In this document: piece by piece, positions 38,076-45,728 of the stretch | How positions within the stretch are numbered: the first letter of the stretch is position 1 | Layout: each line of letters opens with the position of its first letter | DNA from: Agarivorans sp050870875 | GTDB taxonomy: Bacteria; Pseudomonadota; Gammaproteobacteria; Enterobacterales; Celerinatantimonadaceae | Direction of reading: 5' to 3' | Assembly: GCF_050870875.2 (NCBI RefSeq) | Contig: NZ_CP194041.2 | Coordinates: 3,844,001-3,908,000, forward strand | DNA length: 64,000 nucleotides | Made by a program: the position numbers and the translations under genes | The notes under the pieces: model-generated | Told to the model about the DNA's origin: nothing | Databases searched by the model: none | What the model saw: the letters and a program-made list of their open reading frames with translations, nothing else

Positions 38076-38351
38076 AATAATGCTGTAGAAATGCGCCACA
38101 AATACCAGCCAAAGGGCTCCCCCAAAAATTGGGCTATGCCCTCTATAGCCCGCCACAGCGCTATCCCCCTATCACTTGCATCACCAAAATTAATGGCAAG
38201 TAAGGTAAAGCGATATCCAAATACAATGAAGCCATTGGATTGTCAGCTACGCCGCAACAAATCCCCCAAAGAACCAAGAGAGTACTTTCCGTAATACAAA
38301 AGATTTCCAGATATTGCGTGCTCAACATGAGATTGCTCGGCCAAGCACAGC
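38049..38351 (-). pseudogene. possible decayed minus-strand reading frame
   Basis: One minus-strand frame stays open for about 100 codons apart from a single TGA. The peptide has protein-like stretches (GNLLYYGKYSLGSLGD, then after the stop FIVFGYRFTLLAINFGD and LGEPFGWYLWRIS). I do not recognise the family and there is no start codon with a ribosome-binding site. It could be chance, so this is offered only as a candidate remnant. Confidence 0.15.
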
Positions 38352-38533
38352 TAGCTCAACACGCCCAGCACTGATTCAGATCATATTTTAGGCGCAAAGT
38401 TCGAAATTTAATCTACTGATTAATCGCCCATTATATGTTAGCTTTTAAATTATCAATTGAGTTATGTTGGGGAAGTCCCTGAACAATAGAGGATTTTCCC
38501 CTCCTGATGAGCTTTTAGTTTAGAGGGTGGTGC

Positions 38534-39562
38534 ATGTATCTCTTAAATAGGGAAAGATTAAAACAAGGGGATATTATTCTTACTTGTTCCGACAAAAAAC
38601 CAAGTAAAACCATACGAACCTTAACGAGGTCGGCGTATTCACATGTCATATTATATGTCGGTGAATCTAGCTATATTCATTCTGATCCTGAAGGGGTGCA
38701 TTCCGGAAATTTACAACGGATGATTTTGGAACAACCTGAATATGTCCAGGTGGTAAGAGTTAACGATCCTCAGCCCATCAAGAAAGCCATTGAATTTGCT
38801 CGACTACAAGTTGGCTCATCCTATTCAAGATTAAGTGCCGTGAATGCGGGCGCAAAATTTTTTTCCAAACTAGAAACCAAAAAGCAGTTTTGTTCTCGTT
38901 TGGTGGCTAAGTCTTATGAATACGCGGGTTTGGCGTTAGTTGCCAATAGTGATACTTGCCTCCCTCAGGATATCGCTGATTCACAGCGAGTCTCGGTGAT
39001 TAAAGACTGCATATACCAAGCAAGTAAAGAAGAAATTGATTTTGCATTAAGTTTTAACCCAATTAACAAGCAAACTGAAATTACCAATGACATTCTAAAG
39101 TCTGTAAGAAAGATAATGGGGAATAAGATTCAGTCATTAGCAGACATCACATCCAGGCTGATTAAAGAACCACATTTTGACCAACAAGTCACCGAGATAT
39201 ATGCCTGTTCAGGCTATCTTGATATGTGGCGTTACGAAAAAGAGAGAAATGCCTGGCGCTACAACGCAAACTTATTCATGGAACTGCGATTAACCAAGCA
39301 AGAGATTATTAGACGAGCATATAAAGAACTTGAAGTCGCAGAAAGCTTATTAGCATTGTATAAAAATAACCTTGAGCAATATTTTTATATTAAGGAACAA
39401 TATAAATTAAAATATGCCGAACAGCAGTTCAATTTGTATAGGCAATTAGTCGAAAACGCATTAAATCATAAGATGACAGCCGAAGCCGTGATAAAAAAGA
39501 GCTTTTCAACACCGCGCTCAGAAAATTTTGTTGCAACGACTCAGGCATTTTTATTGAGCTAA
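38534..39562 (+). CDS. YiiX/YebB-like permuted NlpC/P60 cysteine hydrolase with helical extension
   Basis: A 342-residue protein. Residues 10-150 match the circularly permuted papain fold of the YiiX/YebB group: GDIILTCSD, then His37 in SAYSHVILYVG, and catalytic-type Cys120 in KKQFCSRLVAKSYEYAG. In that group the enzyme attacks amide or thioester bonds in cell-wall peptides or lipids. No signal peptide is seen, so it may act in the cytosol. Residues 180-342 are a highly charged, mostly helical tail that I cannot assign. It stands alone between gene-free DNA and the convergent coiled-coil gene. The substrate is unknown. Confidence 0.75.
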   Translation: MYLLNRERLKQGDIILTCSDKKPSKTIRTLTRSAYSHVILYVGESSYIHSDPEGVHSGNLQRMILEQPEYVQVVRVNDPQPIKKAIEFARLQVGSSYSRLSAVNAGAKFFSKLETKKQFCSRLVAKSYEYAGLALVANSDTCLPQDIADSQRVSVIKDCIYQASKEEIDFALSFNPINKQTEITNDILKSVRKIMGNKIQSLADITSRLIKEPHFDQQVTEIYACSGYLDMWRYEKERNAWRYNANLFMELRLTKQEIIRRAYKELEVAESLLALYKNNLEQYFYIKEQYKLKYAEQQFNLYRQLVENALNHKMTAEAVIKKSFSTPRSENFVATTQAFLLS

Positions 39563-39654
39563 ACCAGACCGTTACACAGAGTGCATTCATTATGGCTAAA
39601 TAAGCAGTGTAAGCCTTAATCCGAAGCCCATATCGCGATACACGAGATTGAGTA

Positions 39655-41265
39655 TTAGAACTTTCCTTTGCTCGCCGAATGATTCAATAAACGATTTAAT
39701 TTGCTATTCGCTTCGCTCAAACTCGCAATATCTTGGTTGGCTTCTTTCACCTCCCGTTGTAACTGAGCATTCAGCAAATCGGCAGCGTTCAACTGCTCGG
39801 TAAGCACATTCAACTTGCCTGGAAAAGTACTATTTTCTATCTGCGCATCAAGCAACTGTTCTTCCAGTTGACTTAACGCTAACTTTGTTAAGCGATGACC
39901 CTGTTGTTCTTTACCAAACTTAGCCTGTAAATGACCCAACTGTTGCTGAAGTTCTGTCTGCTGTTGTTCCGTCTGCCGTTGACGCTCGTTCTCCGCCATA
40001 TCCTGGCTCAACTGGAGCTGAGACTTCGCTGCTGCAAGCTGGGTTTTTAACTGGCTCAGTTCAGCCGTATTGTCCAAATATTTAGACTCTAGTTGAGCGA
40101 CATGCTGCTGAAGCCTTACTTCTGTTTGCTGATATTGCTCAAGTTCCGGTAAGACTTGTGCTAGCTGATTTTTCAGCGATTGGCGACGCTCGACTAAAGC
40201 TTGCCTCTCCGCCTCTTGTTGAGTCAATTTAGCGACGTACTCTTGCAACTGTTGTTGTAAACGCTCTATTTGCTGAGCAGCAGCGTGCTTGCCCTGCTCT
40301 AAAATAGTCAGCTGCTCACGTAACACGGTTTCGCTCTCAATCGCCACTTGCTCCCGCTGAACCTGCTGCGCGGTCTGTTGATTTAACTGCTCAGCCAAAG
40401 ACTGACATTGTAGCTCTAATCGCTCAATCTGAGACTGTTGTAGGGCCTTACTGCTATCTAAGTGCTGGTTATGTTGTTCCAACTGTTGACAACGTGTCGC
40501 AAGTTCGCGAGCTTGATGACTCAATTCACTTTGAGCCTCTCCCCGCAACTTGCCCTGCGCCAACTCTTGTTCGAGCGCTTCTCGGCTGGCTTGTAGTTGC
40601 TGACGTAAATGCTGCTCATGCTCTGATTGCTCTAAGGCGGCCTCTTCTTCAAGCTGTTGATAAGCTTCAAGCTGGCTTTGTACTTGCTGTAAGCTTTGGC
40701 TTAAGGCCTGATTTTCAGCACTCAAACTGGCATGTTGTTGCTGCGCCTGCATTTGCGCTTGTTCTGCCTCTTCCAAACTTGCCTTGAGCAACTGTTGCTG
40801 CTGCTTGGATTGATCAACTTCAGTCTGTAGTTCACTAGTTTTCTCAACCGCTCCTGCTAACTGAGTACGTAAGCCAATCATGTCAGCTTCCAAAGTCTGA
40901 TACTTAGTGGCTTGTTCGCCTAATTGCTGCTGATGTTGGGCCATTAACTCAAGCCGCCCAGAATCCCAAGACTGTTGTTTTTCTTGCGTCAATCTATCAA
41001 CCCGCGCCTCGATAGATTGATTGAGCTGGACAAACCATTGATTCAGAGAATCGGCAAAGCCATTGGGTAAGGCGGCGATGGCATGCTGCTGACGATACAT
41101 TTTATTGAGCTGCTGATGTGTGGCAGTGATCGCTTGCTCAAGCTGCTCTTGGCTAAAGCTTGCGTCTGTATGTTGACTGAGATACTCGGCGAGGGATGAC
41201 GAATCTAATGTGCCACCTTCGATCATCAACTGACAAGCTAGAGAGTGTAACTGTTTGCCATCCAT
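39655..41265 (-). CDS. large Gln-rich coiled-coil protein with KfrA-like N-terminus
   Basis: A 536-residue cytosolic protein. Residues 1-60 (LACQLMIEGGTLDSSSLAEYL) resemble the small helix-turn-helix domain of KfrA-type DNA-binding proteins. From about residue 85 to the end it is an almost continuous coiled coil rich in Gln, Glu, Ala and Leu. KfrA proteins bind DNA and polymerise on plasmids, so a nucleoid- or filament-forming role is conceivable. There are no plasmid genes around it, which makes the chromosomal setting unusual. The family link is weak and rests on pattern alone. It is monocistronic. Confidence 0.6.
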   Translation of the reverse strand: MDGKQLHSLACQLMIEGGTLDSSSLAEYLSQHTDASFSQEQLEQAITATHQQLNKMYRQQHAIAALPNGFADSLNQWFVQLNQSIEARVDRLTQEKQQSWDSGRLELMAQHQQQLGEQATKYQTLEADMIGLRTQLAGAVEKTSELQTEVDQSKQQQQLLKASLEEAEQAQMQAQQQHASLSAENQALSQSLQQVQSQLEAYQQLEEEAALEQSEHEQHLRQQLQASREALEQELAQGKLRGEAQSELSHQARELATRCQQLEQHNQHLDSSKALQQSQIERLELQCQSLAEQLNQQTAQQVQREQVAIESETVLREQLTILEQGKHAAAQQIERLQQQLQEYVAKLTQQEAERQALVERRQSLKNQLAQVLPELEQYQQTEVRLQQHVAQLESKYLDNTAELSQLKTQLAAAKSQLQLSQDMAENERQRQTEQQQTELQQQLGHLQAKFGKEQQGHRLTKLALSQLEEQLLDAQIENSTFPGKLNVLTEQLNAADLLNAQLQREVKEANQDIASLSEANSKLNRLLNHSASKGKF

Positions 41266-41763
41266 GCTATTCCTCGAGCCTCCTGAGCCAGAGACTTATT
41301 GCCATCAACTCATATAACAAACTATAAAAATCAAAGGATATGCCGATATAATTATTGACGCCCAATACTATGTATATCAGCAGACCAAAATTAATTATTC
41401 AAATCCGCCGAAAATAAGTTGTAAGCAATCAGATGAATCAAACTATCTTGAGGCAAATTGAATTAAGAGGGAGAACTATAGCAATGCTTAAATTGGCGAA
41501 GCAATGAGCAATATTTAAAAAAGTTATGACTATCAAACTATTATTATAAAGTTGTTCCAGCGATCAGACTTAAGTCCACTATCGCTTCACCTTACACAAG
41601 GTAAGTCACTTCAGCCAGAGATCTTGCTTAGCGGAAATAAAGAGAGGGCAAGCCTTAAGCCCTCAGTAAGCAATGCACTAACCGCTGGGGGAGCGTTTAT
41701 CATGACTTCGCTGTTTAAACGAACGACTCCATCAATATATGCAGTCGCTCTTAAGCAACCAAA
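41266..41763. other. intergenic region before the third chemoreceptor's 3' end
   Basis: About 500 bp with no supportable gene. It includes the hairpin at 41644-41664. A 71-codon plus-strand frame in this stretch lacks a ribosome-binding site and is not called. Confidence 0.4.
41644..41664 (-). terminator. probable terminator of the third chemoreceptor gene
   Basis: GAGGGC (41644-41649) pairs with GCCCTC (41659-41664) around a 9-base loop. On the minus strand it is followed by the T-rich TCTTTATTT. It lies about 100 bp after the receptor gene in the minus direction. Confidence 0.5.
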
Positions 41764-43761
41764 CTAAGACGCGGCCTCTAAGGTAAAGGTTGCTAGCTGA
41801 CCAAGTTGTCGTGCCGACTGCGCTTTAAGGGCATGGCTGGCATCTTCGCTGGTTTGAGCATCGCGGTTAGCTAACTCAGCCAATTCGACAATTTTGCTCA
41901 CGTTGCTGGCAACCCGAGTCGCTACCGTGAGTTTCTCTTCCGCTGTTCTGGCTATATCTTGACTACGTTCGCTAATTTGGCTCAGTAATTCGGCGATTGA
42001 TTGTAACTGTTGGTCACTTTGCTCGGCCTGCACCATACAACTATCAACCATGGTTTCACCTTGCTGCATCAACTTGGCTGCTGACTCAGCACCTTTTTGC
42101 AAGGTATCAATTACTTGAAAAATTTCGACCGTGGAGTTTTGCGTCCGACTCGCAAGACTTCGAACTTCATCGGCAACCACCGCAAAACCGCGACCTTGCT
42201 CTCCCGCTCTGGCGGCTTCTATCGCGGCATTTAAGGCTAATAAATTGGTTTGTTCAGCAATCCCTTGAATAACATCCAAAATAGAACTAATGCCATCAGA
42301 TTGCTGTTTAAGATCAATCACCTGAGAACTCGCTTGAGTAATGGTTGATTGCAATTGATTGGTGGTCTCGCGAGTACTTTGCGCCGCAACCCGCCCTTGC
42401 TCGGTTAAAGCCGATACCGCGCTGATTTCATCTCGTGAAACATTAGCTTGCTGCGACACATCTTGCACACCAACTTCCATCAAAGTGACGGCTTCCGCGA
42501 CCAGATCGGTTTGCTGTTGTTGGTCACGGATCAAACCACGAGTATGCTGGCTTGCCGCTAAGCCTTGCTGTGCACTCCCCTCTAATTGTGAGGCATTACT
42601 AACCATCGCTTCAATGGTTTGACTAAGCTGCGCGGTAAGCGTATTCAGTTGGTTAGCAATTTGCCCAAACTCGTCATTACGCTGTAACTTGACTCGCTGG
42701 CTAAAATCACCGTCAACCAAACGTTTCATTTGATCCAAGGTTCGTTTCAAGGGCAATCGAATACTTCGAGTCACACTCCAGGCAACCACTAAGGCAATCA
42801 CCAACGAAACTGCAATCGCGGCCAGCATCTGCAAGGTTGCCATATAAGTACTTTGACGAGCCTGCTCACTCGCAGAATGAATGATCGATGAAACCTGCTG
42901 ATTAATACTGTCCAACATCGCTAAGGCGGTGTCGGTTTGTTGATTTAATTGCGCTAAATTAAGTTGTTGCTGATGTTGTAATTGACTAATGCTAGCGACC
43001 ACTGCAAATAGGCCCTGTTCACTAAAAGATTTAGCTAATAAATCGAAATAAGCATCTAAGTCACCGGCGCTCACCGGATCATCTTTTTTCAACTGTTCAC
43101 GCTTGCTTAGCATTGAATCATAGTAGGTATGAATCACGCCTAACAAACGTTGACTATCTTCTGCAGTTTGCGCCGTAAACACATTATTCACCGTGCGGCT
43201 CAAACCCATCCCATCACCTAAGATCCCCTTGGCAATCCATTGAGCGCCATCTTCAACACTATCAACTAAGAGTTCTGCATCATCTTTAAAATAGACCCAT
43301 TCTTGATTATAGTGTTTGCGTAAGCCTGCTAATTTTTCAGTACTGGCTAACCACTGGTGACGCGTTTCGAGTTGTTGCGCCGAAGTGCTGCTAATCAGCT
43401 GTTGTTGCTTAGCTAATTCCGAGAGGCCTTCGCTCAATTGCGCATCATCACGTCCCAGCTCTAGTAATTGTTGAAAACTATTTAGATACTGCTGACTAAG
43501 CGACGCTAACTTGGTTTCTAAGTCGCTGAGTTCGGAGGCTTGCTTTTTTCCACTATGTAAACCAACCATCCGCGCAGAATTAAGCAATAAGCCCGACAAT
43601 TGATTAGCGCGCTCGGTCATCGGCGTAAGCTGCTCAACGGTTCTTTTCAGCTGCGCTTCGACACCTCGCATATTGATTTGGCCAATCACAGCCATAACCA
43701 CTAATAATAGCAACAAGACAACAAATCCTAACAAGGTTCGCATCACTACCGATAAATTCAT
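41764..43761 (-). CDS. methyl-accepting chemotaxis protein
   Basis: A 665-residue chemoreceptor. TM1 (residues about 8-28, LLGFVVLLLLLVVMAVIG) is followed by a long helical periplasmic sensor (to about 295), TM2 near 300-322, a HAMP domain and the signalling coiled coil with GIAEQTNLLALNAAIEAARA and GRGFAVVADEVRSLASRT. Several in-frame starts exist; ATG 43761 is chosen because AAGGA lies 9 bases before it. The sensor is longer than in the receptor at 3444, so the ligand probably differs. It ends without the NWETF-type CheR tether. Confidence 0.92.
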   Translation of the reverse strand: MNLSVVMRTLLGFVVLLLLLVVMAVIGQINMRGVEAQLKRTVEQLTPMTERANQLSGLLLNSARMVGLHSGKKQASELSDLETKLASLSQQYLNSFQQLLELGRDDAQLSEGLSELAKQQQLISSTSAQQLETRHQWLASTEKLAGLRKHYNQEWVYFKDDAELLVDSVEDGAQWIAKGILGDGMGLSRTVNNVFTAQTAEDSQRLLGVIHTYYDSMLSKREQLKKDDPVSAGDLDAYFDLLAKSFSEQGLFAVVASISQLQHQQQLNLAQLNQQTDTALAMLDSINQQVSSIIHSASEQARQSTYMATLQMLAAIAVSLVIALVVAWSVTRSIRLPLKRTLDQMKRLVDGDFSQRVKLQRNDEFGQIANQLNTLTAQLSQTIEAMVSNASQLEGSAQQGLAASQHTRGLIRDQQQQTDLVAEAVTLMEVGVQDVSQQANVSRDEISAVSALTEQGRVAAQSTRETTNQLQSTITQASSQVIDLKQQSDGISSILDVIQGIAEQTNLLALNAAIEAARAGEQGRGFAVVADEVRSLASRTQNSTVEIFQVIDTLQKGAESAAKLMQQGETMVDSCMVQAEQSDQQLQSIAELLSQISERSQDIARTAEEKLTVATRVASNVSKIVELAELANRDAQTSEDASHALKAQSARQLGQLATFTLEAAS

Positions 43762-44096
43762 TTCCATCATTCCTTGTACCCACAACTCGGCCGAGCCGTT
43801 CCATTATCTAGCGTTTTCTGCCGTACTTTTTAAGCACATAAGAAAGCTCGTATCAAATACATATCACAAAACCGAGTAAAAGATCGAGAAAAAATACCAA
43901 TTATGTAGAAATATTCAGACTAATAAGCTACGGGTTAAGAATAATTGTGCTGTTATTGCAGCTTGGATTTAGCACCTTCGAGTTGCTTAAACTTTGTGAG
44001 AAGAGAGCTTTAGTCGGCATGACCTGATAGTTCTATGATGACTCGACAGTGTAGATAAACACCCTAAGTACTTTATCCTGCAGATTCGAGAGATAC
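43762..44096. other. intergenic region upstream of the chemoreceptor
   Basis: About 330 bp with no gene seen; the divergent part should carry the chemoreceptor promoter, but no strong -35/-10 pair stood out. Confidence 0.4.
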
Positions 44097-44125
44097 AAAA
44101 AAGATCGCGACTGCGATCTTTTTTT
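44097..44125. terminator. bidirectional intrinsic terminator
   Basis: GATCGC (44103-44108) and GCGATC (44113-44118) form a stem around GACT. Six A bases precede it (44097-44102) and seven T bases follow (44119-44125), so each strand has a hairpin followed by a T-run. On the minus strand it ends the DUF2799 gene 40 bp earlier. Confidence 0.88.
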
Positions 44126-44163
44126 GGGGGCTATAAATAACTGCACCATAAACCATGTGCTGA

Positions 44164-44550
44164 TTAATCGCTAAACATGCCCATAACCTCTTCCATTTGC
44201 TCATAATCGTACAGCCCTGCTTGCCAGCTAAGTACCAACTCATCTTCATTACTAAAGTTTACGCATTCTCCACGATAAGACTGACCTGAATTTCCAGCCT
44301 GATAGGCAGTATCAACGGAACAAAACTGCGTTAATCCTTCGCTATAACCTAATTTGTAACTGGCAACTTGATCTTGGCTCAAAGCTTTGAGTTGACTTAA
44401 CTCGATGCTGGTACGTTGATGGTGACCATTCTGTCCGTCAAGCACACCCACTTCTTGCCACTGCTCTTGTTGCACCAAATTACTTAGCGATGCAGCATTA
44501 ACTGAAGCGGCGATGACGAAACTAAATACGATAAAAATAGACCTAAACAT
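44164..44550 (-). CDS. exported DUF2799-family protein
   Basis: A 128-residue secreted protein. Residues 1-19 are a signal peptide (SFVIAASVNA then ASLSN). The mature part shows the DUF2799 pattern, with VASYKLGYSEGLTQFCSVDTAYQAGNSG-like spacing (quoted in part: GYSEGLTQFCSVDTAYQAG) and a second cysteine in YRGECVNF, likely a disulfide. Many family members are lipoproteins, but no lipobox cysteine is seen here. The function is unknown; envelope location is inferred. It is monocistronic with its own terminator. Confidence 0.75.
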   Translation of the reverse strand: MFRSIFIVFSFVIAASVNAASLSNLVQQEQWQEVGVLDGQNGHHQRTSIELSQLKALSQDQVASYKLGYSEGLTQFCSVDTAYQAGNSGQSYRGECVNFSNEDELVLSWQAGLYDYEQMEEVMGMFSD

Positions 44551-45073
44551 GTGAACCTCCTTGGTGGCTCTGGGTAATCAAACTTCACCTTAAATATAAG
44601 ACTGCCAGAACCAATAAGTAAGCGACTTTACAAAGCTTTAAGCGCCCTTTACAGTGGTTTACAAATTTTGAAACAGCGCCGTTTACTGAGCTAGAAAACA
44701 AATGAGAATTCAGTTTTAAACGCCACCAAAGACCATGAAAAAATGTCCTTTTTTTAATGGGTTTATTCTGCGCTCGGTGGTTCATTAAGACAAAGCTTAT
44801 AAGATGAAAGGTCACATCCATACGCGATTAGTGGGGTCGAAGACTTGGTCTCCATATGTTTGACTCTTTTTCTTTACCAGCAAGAAACCGTTGTATTTGC
44901 TTCACATTCAAAGTCATTCTGACTAGATAAAGGCAAATATCCGCAAACAAGGCAAAACCGGACTGCAAAAATACTGCGGCATTTCAAACAGAACCAAAGC
45001 CATGATGAAATCATAGATGCAAAACAAATCATATGAATCAGCGCAGGGCAGCACCGATCAGAACAAGCGCAAC
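44551..45073. other. intergenic region between the DUF2799 and arfB genes
   Basis: About 520 bp without a convincing gene. A minus-strand frame of 78 codons (44585-44821) has no family likeness and no ribosome-binding site. No hairpin with a T-run was noticed. Confidence 0.4.
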
Positions 45074-45487
45074 TTAATAATTGATTTTTCCTCGCATTTG
45101 CTTGGTTTGACCACGCTGAGTCTTCTGATCCATCCGCCGACGTTTTGAACCCAAGGTTGCTCTGGTGGGGCGACGTTTCTTTTGTACCACTGTCGCATCA
45201 AGGATCAGTTCTTTTAAACGTTGTAAGGCTTCTTCCTTATTTCGCTCCAAGGTACGATGGGTTTGTGCCTTAATGATAATGACCCCATCTTTGGTAATCC
45301 GTTGATCAGATAACTTTAATAAACGTTCTTTATAGAAATCAGGCAAGCTTGAACGCTTAATATCAAACCTTAAATGGGCAGCACTAGAGACTTTATTAAC
45401 ATTTTGACCTCCAGCGCCTTGAGCTCTGATAGCGGTAAATTCCAATTCCCAATCGGCCAAGCTTAGCTTATTAGATAATTCCAGCAT
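45074..45487 (-). CDS. arfB: alternative ribosome-rescue factor / peptidyl-tRNA hydrolase ArfB
   Basis: A 137-residue cytosolic hydrolase that frees ribosomes stalled at mRNA 3' ends by cleaving peptidyl-tRNA. The catalytic loop GGQ is at residues 26-28 in AQGAGGQNVNKVSSA. The C-terminal tail from about residue 105 is very basic (KKRRPTRATLGSKRRRMDQKTQRGQTKQ, quoted in part: KRRRMDQKTQRGQTK), which inserts into the empty mRNA channel. The lack of a stop-codon-recognition domain and the short length separate it from RF1 and RF2. It is monocistronic. Confidence 0.95.
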   Translation of the reverse strand: MLELSNKLSLADWELEFTAIRAQGAGGQNVNKVSSAAHLRFDIKRSSLPDFYKERLLKLSDQRITKDGVIIIKAQTHRTLERNKEEALQRLKELILDATVVQKKRRPTRATLGSKRRRMDQKTQRGQTKQMRGKINY

Positions 45488-45728
45488 TTCTGATTAAACC
45501 ATTCCTAAAGAGTATTAATCGGGTTCAAAGTCAATTTAACTTGGGCGATTAATGATGACGCGGATAAATGTGTAATCGCGACAGCTGTCGCGCAGACTAG
45601 CACTCTAAGTCTATCACTCGCAACCACCTCGTTATGCCAACAACAGCCATTTAAAGCCTAATTGGTACTCGTATTCCGAGAAACAGAGAATATGCGGCTT
45701 AAAGTAAAGTGTACCCCAGTTTAAAATG

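Larger units (their letters stand above)
37990..38533. other. intergenic region after the amidase gene
   Basis: About 540 bp. A perfect 10-bp inverted repeat (38043-38052 and 38066-38075, GCCGATTGAT and ATCAATCGGC) likely ends the importer-hydrolase operon, though without a T-run. The middle holds a possible decayed minus-strand frame listed separately. AT-rich promoter-like DNA precedes the gene at 38534. Confidence 0.5.

Noticed and set aside
38091..38294. Plus-strand 67-codon frame after the amidase
   Set aside because: Its composition is unlike a protein, and the opposite strand reads more plausibly.
44585..44821. Minus-strand 78-codon frame between the DUF2799 and arfB genes
   Set aside because: No ribosome-binding site, no family and no conserved pattern visible.
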